Shown here: one piece after another, positions 7,274-15,002 of the stretch
Numbering within the stretch: position 1 is the first letter of the stretch
How the letters are laid out: the number at the start of each line of letters is the position of its first letter
From: Anaerotruncus sp. MC2020
GTDB lineage: Bacteria; Bacillota; Clostridia; Oscillospirales; Ruminococcaceae
Direction: 5' to 3'
Length of the DNA: 64,000 bases
Assembly: GCA_000701945.1 (NCBI GenBank)
Contig: JNKE01000017.1
Location: 228,727 to 292,726, forward strand
Notes under the pieces: generated by a model
Seen by the model: the letters and a program-made list of their open reading frames with translations, nothing else
Told to the model about the DNA's origin: nothing
The model's database searches: none
Made by a program: the position numbers and the translations under genes

Positions 7274-8551
7274 TTACAGCGAGCTGAAATACTTCTTGTC
7301 CTCGAATGCCTCCTTGTCGTAGGCGGAGCTGTACTCACGCCATTCCTCGCGGCTGTGGAGTATGAGGACTTCAAGGATGTTCGCGGGTATGTACTTTTTC
7401 AGAAATCCCGATGCTTCCGCTGCTTCGGCTGCCTTTTCGAGATTCTCGGGGAGGCGGGCTGTGCCGCTGTTTTTGTCGGGCAGTGCTGCTCCCGAGGTCA
7501 TGCCATCGAGTGCGGAGTATATCATCATGCCGAGCACGAGGTACGGGTTGCAGACGCAGTCCGCTGCTCTCAGCTCGACGGAGGTGTCGTCGCTCTCGGG
7601 TGACATACGTATCAGCTGCGAGCCCTCCTCGTCCGACCATATGATGTCGCGCGGAGCCGTGAACTCGCCGAGGCGTGCGTAGGAGTTGATTGTTGAATTT
7701 GTCAGCAGAGTGAAATCGCGGATATGCTCCATGATGCCCGCAGCTGCGCTCTTGACGATGTCGCCACACTCAGAGCCGTGCTCCTCGAGGAAGTCGCTGT
7801 CGGGGAATACCGTGAAGCTGATGTGCATTCCGTTGCCGCAGTCGCTGCAGAGGGGCTTCGGCATGAAGCTCGCGTGGACTCCGTGAGTCTCGGCGACGGA
7901 CTTGACTGCCGACTTGAAGCTCAGGAAAGTGTCTGCCGCCTTCAGCGCGGACGAGGAGTTGAAGTCTATCTCGTGCTGACCGCAGCCGCTCTCATGTCGC
8001 GAGGAGACGGGCTGTATGCCCATCTGCTCGAGGGTCAGGCAGACATCGCGGCGGATATTCTCGCCCTTGTCGTCGGGAGCTGTATCGCAGTAGCCTGCGT
8101 AATCGTGCGGATTCTTCGTCGGAAGCCCGTTGTCGTTGAGGTGGAAGAGCGTGAACTCGCAGGACGTCCCGAAGCGGAAGCAATAGCCCGCTGCAACTGC
8201 TGCCTTCATCGCCTTCTTCAGGAAATAGCGGCTGTCGCCCTCGAAGTGAGTGCCGTCCTTGTAGCGGATATAGCAGAACATTCGGATAACGCGTCCCTGC
8301 TGGGGTCTCCACGGCAGGAGGGTCATCGTCTGTGCGTCGGGGAAAAGGTAGAGGTCTCTCCCGTTTGCAGCCTCAAAGCCAGATATCTTCTTCGCAGCGA
8401 TTCGGACGCCGCGCTCAAAGGTCACGGCGAGCTCCGATGAGAGTATGGATATGTTTTTCAGTCTGCCGTGCAGGTCGCAGAACGTCAGCTTGACGAACTT
8501 GACATCGTTTTCCTCGATATACTGCAATATCTCATTTTCCGAATAAACCAT
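7274..8551 (-). CDS. glnA: Glutamine synthetase, type I (short form)
   Basis: A 425-residue GSI-type enzyme joining ammonia to glutamate with ATP. The N-terminal beta-grasp segment is at about 1-100 (VKFVKLTFCDLHGRLKN), and catalytic-domain motifs include CGNGMHISF, NSTINSYARLG and the C-terminal NPYLVLGMMIYSALDGM. It is somewhat shorter than typical GSI-alpha (about 440). A C-terminal adenylylation loop is not evident. It is embedded in the gltBD-ANTAR-purF operon, so together with GOGAT it forms a complete GS/GOGAT cycle. A second, unrelated GS (type III) lies on the other arm. A gamma-glutamylpolyamine synthetase is a less likely alternative, given the context. Confidence 0.9.
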   Translation of the reverse strand: MVYSENEILQYIEENDVKFVKLTFCDLHGRLKNISILSSELAVTFERGVRIAAKKISGFEAANGRDLYLFPDAQTMTLLPWRPQQGRVIRMFCYIRYKDGTHFEGDSRYFLKKAMKAAVAAGYCFRFGTSCEFTLFHLNDNGLPTKNPHDYAGYCDTAPDDKGENIRRDVCLTLEQMGIQPVSSRHESGCGQHEIDFNSSSALKAADTFLSFKSAVKSVAETHGVHASFMPKPLCSDCGNGMHISFTVFPDSDFLEEHGSECGDIVKSAAAGIMEHIRDFTLLTNSTINSYARLGEFTAPRDIIWSDEEGSQLIRMSPESDDTSVELRAADCVCNPYLVLGMMIYSALDGMTSGAALPDKNSGTARLPENLEKAAEAAEASGFLKKYIPANILEVLILHSREEWREYSSAYDKEAFEDKKYFSSL

Positions 8552-8562
8552 TTTAGCCTCCG

Positions 8563-10050
8563 TTATTTTAGATTCGTGTAACCCATCAGATATTCGTCAA
8601 CCTCTGCTGCTGCGTCGCGTCCCTCGCGTATCGCACGTACCACGAGCGACTGTCCGATGTGCATATCTCCTGCCGTGAACACCTTTTCAACGCTCGTTGC
8701 GTGGCTGTTCTCCGCCGTTTTCACGTTCGTGCGCGGATTGAGCTCAACTCCGAATGCCTCGGCAACGTAGCTCTGACATCCGAGGAAGCCCGCCGCGATG
8801 AGGCAGAGCTCGCACGGGAGCACTTCCTCGCTGCCCGCTATCTCCTTGGGGACGTTCCTGCCCGAAGCCTCGTCCCTGACAAATTCGAGCTTCACCGTCT
8901 TGACCGCCGAAAGCGCGCCCTTCTCGTCCTTGATGAACTCCTTCACGGTCGTGCAGTAGATGCGCGGGTCGTGACCGAATACCGCGATTGCCTCCTCCTG
9001 ACCGTAGTCGGTCTTGCAGACTCTCGGGTACTGCGGGAACGGGTTGCTCGCGGCTCTCTCGTCGGGGAGCTTCGGCATCATCTCGAGCTGCGTCACGGAC
9101 TTGCAGCCGTGGCGTACCGACGTGCCCACGCAGTCGTTGCCCGTGTCTCCGCCGCCGATGATAACGACGTTCTTGCCCTCAGCGGAGATGTACTTGCCGT
9201 TCGCGAGGTCGGAGTCGAGCAGGCTCTTTGTCGTTGCCTTGAGGAAGTCTACCGCGAAGTAAATGCCCTCGGCGTCGCGTCCCTCAGCCTTGATATCGCG
9301 CGGGTTCGATGAGCCGCACGCGAGTACTACCGCATCGTAGCCGCTCATTATCTCGTCCGCTGAGACGTCCTGTCCGACATTTGCATTCGTCACGAACTCC
9401 ACGCCCTCTGCTCTCATGAGCTCTGCGCGGCGCTCGATGATGTGCTTCTCGAGCTTCATATTCGGGATACCGTACATCAGCAGTCCGCCCACACGGTCGG
9501 AGCGCTCGTATACCGTCACGCTGTGTCCGCGCCTGTTGAGCGTATCTGCGGCGGCAAGTCCCGACGGACCCGAGCCGATGACTGCGACACGCTTTCCGCT
9601 GCGGACAGCGGGCGGCTGAGGTGTGATAACTCCGCTCTCAAAGCCGTACTCGATTATCGAATTCTCGTTCTCCTTGACCGTGACGGGGCTGTCGTATACT
9701 CCGCATATGCAAGCCTTCTCGCACAGCGCGGGGCAGACCCTCGACGTGAACTCGGGGAAGTTGTTCGTCATCAGCAGACGGCTAAGCGCCTGCTCCTTCT
9801 GTCCGTGGTAGATGAGGTCGTTCCACTCGGGGATGAGGTTGTTCAGCGGGCAGCCCGACACCATTCCGCAGAGCATCTTGCCGTTCTGACAGAACGGGAC
9901 TCCGCAGTCCATACAGCGTGAAGCCTGCTCGCGGCGCTGCTCCTCGGAGAGCGGTACGTGGAACTCGTTGAAGTCCTTTATGCGTTCGGTCGGCTCCTTT
10001 GCAGTCGCCTCTGTACGTGTGTATTCAAGAAATCCTGTTGCCTTTCCCAT
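8563..10050 (-). CDS. gltD: Glutamate synthase (NADPH) small subunit
   Basis: A 495-residue FAD/NAD(P)H oxidoreductase feeding electrons to GltB. N-terminal cysteine motifs for 4Fe-4S clusters are CMDCGVPFC, then the GCPLNNLIPEWNDL segment, then CPALCEKACICG. The FAD-binding GSGPSGLAAAD and the NAD(P)H-binding GGGDTGNDC follow. Its end-to-start gap with gltB is 3 nt and with glnA 11 nt, implying one transcript. Confidence 0.96.
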   Translation of the reverse strand: MGKATGFLEYTRTEATAKEPTERIKDFNEFHVPLSEEQRREQASRCMDCGVPFCQNGKMLCGMVSGCPLNNLIPEWNDLIYHGQKEQALSRLLMTNNFPEFTSRVCPALCEKACICGVYDSPVTVKENENSIIEYGFESGVITPQPPAVRSGKRVAVIGSGPSGLAAADTLNRRGHSVTVYERSDRVGGLLMYGIPNMKLEKHIIERRAELMRAEGVEFVTNANVGQDVSADEIMSGYDAVVLACGSSNPRDIKAEGRDAEGIYFAVDFLKATTKSLLDSDLANGKYISAEGKNVVIIGGGDTGNDCVGTSVRHGCKSVTQLEMMPKLPDERAASNPFPQYPRVCKTDYGQEEAIAVFGHDPRIYCTTVKEFIKDEKGALSAVKTVKLEFVRDEASGRNVPKEIAGSEEVLPCELCLIAAGFLGCQSYVAEAFGVELNPRTNVKTAENSHATSVEKVFTAGDMHIGQSLVVRAIREGRDAAAEVDEYLMGYTNLK

Positions 10051-10053
10051 GGC

Positions 10054-13000
10054 TCACGCCTCCTTTCTGATAAGCTCAAAGGCTTCGATTTCAGCCTGTT
10101 CGTGTGATACGCCCGACATCTCGAGCTCCCTGACCGTGGTCTGTATCTTTGCGTAGTCGTGAGGGATGACCTTCTTGAAGCAGGGGAGGAAGCTGTCGAA
10201 GTCAGCAAGTATTGCCTTTGCCTTCTCAGAGCCCGTAGCCTCCGCGTGCTCCGTGATGAGAGCCTTCAGCTCTGCGATGTCTACTTCGCGCGTTACTGTC
10301 TCGAGCGATACGAGAGCCTTGTTCAGACGCGTGTAGAGGTCGTGCTCCTCGTCGAGAACATAGGCTATGCCGCCCGACATTCCAGCCGCGAAGTTCTTTC
10401 CCGTGCGTCCGAGCACTACCACGCGTCCGCCTGTCATGTACTCGCAGCCGTGGTCTCCCACGCCCTCACAGACAGCAGATGCGCCCGAATTTCTCACGCA
10501 GAAGCGCTCGCCTGCGATGCCGCTGATGAACGCCTTGCCCGAGGTCGCGCCATAGAGCGCTACGTTGCCGACGATGATGTTCTCGTCAGCCTTGAATGCC
10601 GAGTTCTTGGGCGGGCTCAGAACAAGTCTGCCGCCCGAAAGTCCCTTGCCGAAGTAGTCGTTGCTGTCGCCGACGAGCTCGAGTGTCAGTCCCTTCGGTA
10701 TGAACGCGCCGAAGCTCTGTCCGCCGCTGCCCGTACACTTAACAGTGTAGGTGTTGTCAGCGAGAACGTTCTCGCCGTGGATACGTGTTATCTCCGCGCC
10801 CGTCAGTGTGCCGACGGAGCGGTCGGTGTTGACAACATCTATGGATATAGTCTTGGGAGTACCGCTCTTGAGCGCACTTCCCAGCTTCTTTATTATAACA
10901 CGGCGGTCTATGGTTTTGTCAAGCTCAAAATCATAAATATCCGCAGGGTCGAAGTGCTGCTTACAGCCTGCCTCGCTGTGCGAGAGGATATTCGTGAAGT
11001 CGATTTCCGTTTCTCTCTTCGTTTTCAGCAGGTCACTGCGTCCGACGAGCTCGTCTACCGTGCGTATGCCGAGCTTTGCCATGTACTCGCGGAGCTCCTG
11101 CGCGATGAAGTGCATGAAGTTCACGATGTACTCAGGCTTGCCGCGGAAACGCTTGCGGAGCTCTGGATTCTGCGTCGCGATGCCCATAGGACAGGTATCG
11201 AGGTTGCAGACCCTCATCATCACGCAGCCCATTGTTACCAGCGGAGCCGTCGCAAAGCCGAATTCCTCAGCTCCGAGCAGAGCCGCTACGAGCACGTCGC
11301 GTCCTGTCATCAGCTTGCCGTCTGTCTCTATGCGGACGCGTGAACGAAGTCCGTTGAGCATGAGCGTCTGATGTGCCTCGGCGAGTCCGAGCTCCCACGG
11401 AAGTCCCGCGTTGTATATCGAGCTCTTGGGAGCAGCACCAGTGCCGCCGTCGTAGCCCGAGATGAGTATTACCTGCGCGCCTGCCTTTGCTACGCCCGCT
11501 GCGACTGTGCCTACGCCAGCCTCGGATACGAGCTTGACCGAGATGCGAGCCTTGTCGTTGGCGTTTTTGAGGTCGTAGATGAGCTGCGCGAGGTCCTCGA
11601 TAGAGTAGATGTCATGGTGAGGCGGAGGCGAGATAAGTCCCACGCCTGCCGTAGAATGGCGGGTCTTGGCTATCCACGGATAGACCTTGCCCGAGGGCAG
11701 GTGTCCGCCCTCGCCGGGTTTTGCGCCCTGAGCCATTTTTATCTGTATCTCCTGTGCGGAGACGAGGTATTCCGATGTAACGCCGAAGCGTCCCGAAGCC
11801 ACCTGCTTTATCGCCGAGCAGCGGTCGGATTTGAGGCGCTCGGGGCTCTCGCCGCCCTCACCACTGTTGGACTTGCCGCCGATGCTGTTCATCGCGACTG
11901 CCATACATTCGTGAGCCTCCTGCGAGATAGAGCCATAGGACATCGCGCCTGTCTTGAAGCGCTTGCATATCTCCTCGACGGGCTCGACCTCGTCAATGGA
12001 TATGCCGCCGTCCTCGGGAAAATTGAAGTCGAGCAGGCTGCGGAGCGTGAGCTCGTTGTCCTCGCGTGTGATAGCGGCTGAGTAAGCTTTGAATGTCTCG
12101 TAGCTGCCCGTCCATGCCGCCTGCTGGAGGAGGTGTATCGTTTCGGGTGTGTAGAGGTGCTCGCTCTTGCCGCTGCGGAGCTTGTGGCTGCCCGCGCTGC
12201 CGATGTTGGAGTTGACTGCGAGTCCGAGCGGGTCGAATGCCGCAGTGTGGAGCTTCTCCGTGCGCTTGCTTATCTCGGCAAGTCCTATGCCGCCGATACG
12301 GCTGACAGTTCCCGCGAAGCAGCTGTCGATGAGCTCCTGCGATATGCCGACAGCCTCGAACAGCTTGCTGCCCTGATAGGACTGTATCGTGGAAATGCCC
12401 ATTTTCGAGGCTATCTTGACGATGCCGTGGAGCACTGCACTGTTGTAGTCGTCCTCGGCTGCGTAGAAGTCCTTGTCAAGCGTGCTGTCCTCGATGAGCG
12501 AGCGTATAGCCTCGTGTGCGAGGTAGGGATTGACCGCGCAGGCTCCGTAGCCGAGGAGAGCTGCGAAGTGATGTACCTCGCGCGGCTCTGCGGACTCGAG
12601 TATCATCGCTACAGCCGTGCGCTTCTTCGTGGAGACAAGGTGCTGCTGGAGCGCCGCTACTGCAAGCAGTGACGGTATCGGACAGTGGAACTCGTCTACG
12701 CCGCGGTCGGAGAGTATGAGTATCGACGCGCCGTCACGGTATGCCTTGTCAGCCTCGATGAACAGACGCTCCACCGCCTTTTCGAGCGATGTGCCGATGT
12801 AGTAGGTTATCGGGATAACGGCGCTTTTCAGTCCGTCCTCGTTGAGCGCCTTAATCTTGAGCATATCCGTCTCGGTGAGTATGGGATTCTCTATCTTGAG
12901 GACGTGGCAGTTCTCGGGGCGCTCCTCGAGGATATTGCCGTCCTTGCCGATGTATACGCTCGTGTCGGTGACTATCTCCTCGCGTATCGCGTCCATGGGC

Positions 13001-14580
13001 GGGTTAGTTACCTGCGCAAAGAGCTGGCGGAAGTAGTTGAAGAGGGGAGGAGACTGCTTGTCGAGCGGCGGGAGCGGTATGTCGCTTCCCATGGAGGCAA
13101 TAGGCTCTGCGCCTTTTTCTGCCATAGGCAGGATAGATGTTCTGATGTCCTCGTAGGAGTAGCCAAATGCCTTTTCCAGCTTTGCAAGCTCCTCCTTGGA
13201 GTAGGTCTGCACGCCCTTGTTCGGGATATGGAGGTCGTGCAGGCGGACGAGGTTCGCGTCGAGCCACTCGCCGTAGGGCTGGCGTGAGGCGTACATGGAC
13301 TTAATCTCGTCGTCCTCTATGATACGTCCCTGCTTTGTGTCCGCAAGAAGCATCTTTCCGGGGCGGAGACGGTCTTTTTTCACTATCCTGTCAGCGGGGA
13401 TGTCGATACAGCCCGTCTCGGACGAGAGTATCAGGAAGCCGTCACTGGTCACGCAGTAGCGCGACGGACGAAGTCCGTTCCTGTCAAGCACTGCTCCCAT
13501 AACGTCGCCGTCAGAGAAAATGATAGACGCAGGACCGTCCCAAGGTTCCATCATCGTTGCGTAGTACTGGTAGAGGTCGTACTTGGACTTGGAAATCGTC
13601 TTGTCGTTCTTCCAAGGCTCGGGAATGGTTATCATAACCGCGAGCGGAAGCGGCATACCCGACATTACCATGAATTCAAGCGCGTTGTCGAGGCGCGCGG
13701 AGTCGGAGCCGTTTGCGTTTATCGCGGGGAGTATCTTGTACATATCTGCCTTCAGCGCGTCGCAGGTCATGCTCTCCTCACGGGCGAGCATCTTGTCGGC
13801 GTTGCCCGTTATCGTGTTTATCTCACCGTTGTGGACGATGAAGCGGTTCGGATGAGCCTTCTGCCAGCTCGGATTCGTGTTCGTCGAGAAGCGCGAATGC
13901 ACCGTCGCGATAGCAGATGTGAAGTCCTTGCTCTGGAGGTCGGTGTAGAACTTCCTCAGCTCGTCCACGAGGAACATACCTTTATATACGATAGTACGGC
14001 TCGACAGCGAGCAGACGTATGTGTTCTCGTTCGAGTGCTCGAACTCGCGCCTTGCAATGTAGAGCCTGCGGTCGAAGTCGAGTCCCTGAGCGCATCCCTC
14101 GGGACGACTCACGAATGCCTGCATGATGTGGGGCATACTGCTCAGCGCCTTGTGTCCGAGGATATCCGAGGATACGGGCACTTCTCTCCAGCAGACGAAG
14201 TCCATGCCGTTCTTCTTTATAATGAGCTCGAACAGCTTCATCGCCTGACCGCGCTTCATTTCGTTCTGCGGGAAGAAGAACATTCCCACGCCGAAGTCGC
14301 CCTTGCCGCCGATGTCATAGCCGAGCTCCTTCGCTTTACTTATAAAGAAGCTGTAGGGCATCTGCACGAGTATGCCGACGCCGTCGCCTGTCTTGCCCTC
14401 GGCGTCCTTGCCCGCGCGGTGCTCGAGCTTCTCTACTATAGTAAGGGCGCTGTCTACGACGTAGCGCGACGGTTCGCCCTTGATGTTCACTACTGCGCCT
14501 ATGCCGCAGTTATCATGCTCAAATCTCGGGTCGTAGAGACCCTGCTGCTCGTATGGAGCTTCACCTCTGAAATTGTCCAT
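10054..14580 (-). CDS. gltB: Glutamate synthase (NADPH) large subunit
   Basis: A 1508-residue enzyme converting glutamine plus 2-oxoglutarate to two glutamates. It has an N-terminal class II glutaminase, a central domain, an FMN-binding synthase domain with 3Fe-4S motif CNLDTCPMGIATQ, and a C-terminal beta-helix GXG domain. The nucleophile is Cys25 (HDNCGIGAVVN), so a 24-residue propeptide is cleaved. I chose ATG 14580. A longer frame exists to a GTG near 14697, but that codon lies in the minus-10 box and the frame would translate the leader terminator. This is the first gene of the gltB-gltD-glnA-ANTAR-purF operon. Confidence 0.95.
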   Translation of the reverse strand: MDNFRGEAPYEQQGLYDPRFEHDNCGIGAVVNIKGEPSRYVVDSALTIVEKLEHRAGKDAEGKTGDGVGILVQMPYSFFISKAKELGYDIGGKGDFGVGMFFFPQNEMKRGQAMKLFELIIKKNGMDFVCWREVPVSSDILGHKALSSMPHIMQAFVSRPEGCAQGLDFDRRLYIARREFEHSNENTYVCSLSSRTIVYKGMFLVDELRKFYTDLQSKDFTSAIATVHSRFSTNTNPSWQKAHPNRFIVHNGEINTITGNADKMLAREESMTCDALKADMYKILPAINANGSDSARLDNALEFMVMSGMPLPLAVMITIPEPWKNDKTISKSKYDLYQYYATMMEPWDGPASIIFSDGDVMGAVLDRNGLRPSRYCVTSDGFLILSSETGCIDIPADRIVKKDRLRPGKMLLADTKQGRIIEDDEIKSMYASRQPYGEWLDANLVRLHDLHIPNKGVQTYSKEELAKLEKAFGYSYEDIRTSILPMAEKGAEPIASMGSDIPLPPLDKQSPPLFNYFRQLFAQVTNPPMDAIREEIVTDTSVYIGKDGNILEERPENCHVLKIENPILTETDMLKIKALNEDGLKSAVIPITYYIGTSLEKAVERLFIEADKAYRDGASILILSDRGVDEFHCPIPSLLAVAALQQHLVSTKKRTAVAMILESAEPREVHHFAALLGYGACAVNPYLAHEAIRSLIEDSTLDKDFYAAEDDYNSAVLHGIVKIASKMGISTIQSYQGSKLFEAVGISQELIDSCFAGTVSRIGGIGLAEISKRTEKLHTAAFDPLGLAVNSNIGSAGSHKLRSGKSEHLYTPETIHLLQQAAWTGSYETFKAYSAAITREDNELTLRSLLDFNFPEDGGISIDEVEPVEEICKRFKTGAMSYGSISQEAHECMAVAMNSIGGKSNSGEGGESPERLKSDRCSAIKQVASGRFGVTSEYLVSAQEIQIKMAQGAKPGEGGHLPSGKVYPWIAKTRHSTAGVGLISPPPHHDIYSIEDLAQLIYDLKNANDKARISVKLVSEAGVGTVAAGVAKAGAQVILISGYDGGTGAAPKSSIYNAGLPWELGLAEAHQTLMLNGLRSRVRIETDGKLMTGRDVLVAALLGAEEFGFATAPLVTMGCVMMRVCNLDTCPMGIATQNPELRKRFRGKPEYIVNFMHFIAQELREYMAKLGIRTVDELVGRSDLLKTKRETEIDFTNILSHSEAGCKQHFDPADIYDFELDKTIDRRVIIKKLGSALKSGTPKTISIDVVNTDRSVGTLTGAEITRIHGENVLADNTYTVKCTGSGGQSFGAFIPKGLTLELVGDSNDYFGKGLSGGRLVLSPPKNSAFKADENIIVGNVALYGATSGKAFISGIAGERFCVRNSGASAVCEGVGDHGCEYMTGGRVVVLGRTGKNFAAGMSGGIAYVLDEEHDLYTRLNKALVSLETVTREVDIAELKALITEHAEATGSEKAKAILADFDSFLPCFKKVIPHDYAKIQTTVRELEMSGVSHEQAEIEAFELIRKEA

Positions 14581-14599
14581 ATCCTTCACTTGCCTTTCC

Positions 14600-14625
14600 G
14601 ATACGAAGCGCCGTTGATTCGTATC
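14600..14625 (-). promoter_or_regulatory. gltB leader hairpin b, downstream of the attenuator
   Basis: A perfect 8-bp stem GATACGAA/TTCGTATC closes a ten-base loop. If the inner C-G pair forms, a hexaloop AACGGC remains (A1, G4), like the ANTAR rule. It lies between the leader terminator and the start codon. Confidence 0.4.
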
Positions 14626-14632
14626 ACAAAAT

Positions 14633-14676
14633 AAAAAGGACGTCCGCGCAGACAGATAGTCTGCGTAAACGTCCTT
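14633..14676 (-). terminator. Leader terminator (attenuator) of gltB
   Basis: On the minus strand, the stem AAGGACGT...ACGTCCTT with inner ACGCAGAC/GTCTGCGC pairing is followed by TTTATTTT. It begins within about 10 nt of the predicted start point. Without antitermination most transcripts would stop before gltB. Confidence 0.75.
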
Positions 14677-14680
14677 GTTT
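14667..14680 (-). promoter_or_regulatory. gltB leader hairpin a, overlapping the terminator arm
   Basis: AAAC-AAGGAC-GTTT forms a 4-bp stem with hexaloop A1/G4. It uses the 5' arm of the attenuator, so the two structures exclude each other. The stem is short and may be fortuitous. Confidence 0.4.
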
Positions 14681-14687
14681 CTAATTA

Positions 14688-14716
14688 ATCTTAGCACGTT
14701 AAAGCGGAAATGTCAA
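14688..14716 (-). promoter_or_regulatory. Sigma-A promoter of the gltB operon
   Basis: On the minus strand, TTGACA (14711-14716), 17 bp, TAAGAT (14688-14693). Confidence 0.85.
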
Positions 14717-14817
14717 TAGGTAAACAGGGATTTTTAGCGGTTTCGTTGAAATTTAACAGTTATTTTACGCTAACACTGTGGAGAAAATATGCGATACGTC
14801 AAATTTCAAAAAAGCTA

Positions 14818-14846
14818 TTGACAAACTCTTCACGAAGCGCTATAAT
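14818..14846 (+). promoter_or_regulatory. Consensus sigma-A promoter of amtB
   Basis: TTGACA (14818-14823), 17 bp, TATAAT (14841-14846): a perfect consensus. The predicted start is near 14853, giving a leader of about 150 nt. The word GTTAGCG occurs in both orientations around it (14767-14773 and 14904-14910; palindrome TTAGCGCTAA at 14905-14914). Confidence 0.9.
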
Positions 14847-14857
14847 GGCATTGTAAA

Positions 14858-14902
14858 CAGCAACGGAGCTGAGGACGACATAGTCCTCGGCTCTATTTTT
14901 TT
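14858..14902 (+). terminator. First amtB attenuator with overlapping A1/G4 hairpin
   Basis: The terminator stem is GAGCTGAGGAC (14866-14876) with GTCCTCGGCTC (14883-14893), followed by TATTTTTTT. A small hairpin CAGC-AACGGA-GCTG (14858-14871) uses the same 5' arm and would block it. Its hexaloop has A1 and G4. Confidence 0.7.
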
Positions 14903-14917
14903 GGTTAGCGCTAATTC

Positions 14918-14967
14918 CATACACAAAGGGGTGTATGATGTCAGCAGTGGCATCATGCACCCTTTTG
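14918..14967 (+). promoter_or_regulatory. Second amtB attenuator with mutually exclusive A1/G4 hairpin
   Basis: The hairpin CATACAC-AAAGGG-GTGTATG (14918-14937) is a perfect 7-bp stem with hexaloop A1/G4. Its 3' arm is also the 5' arm of a 12-13-bp stem, GGGGTGTATGATG (14928-14940) with CATCATGCACCC (14951-14962), followed by a weak T-rich stretch. Both cannot form together, as in ANTAR-controlled leaders. Confidence 0.6.
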
Positions 14968-15002
14968 AATTTTATGCTGTAAATTTTTAAGGAGGAATCC
15001 CT

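Noticed and set aside
14581..14697. N-terminal extension of GltB from a GTG near 14697
   Set aside because: The codon lies inside the minus-10 box, and the frame translates through the leader terminator. The family N-terminus fits ATG 14580.
14853..15002. Glutamine or other known riboswitch in the amtB leader
   Set aside because: I could not match conserved bases of the glnA or downstream-peptide glutamine motifs or other classes. Competing hairpins with terminators explain the structure better.
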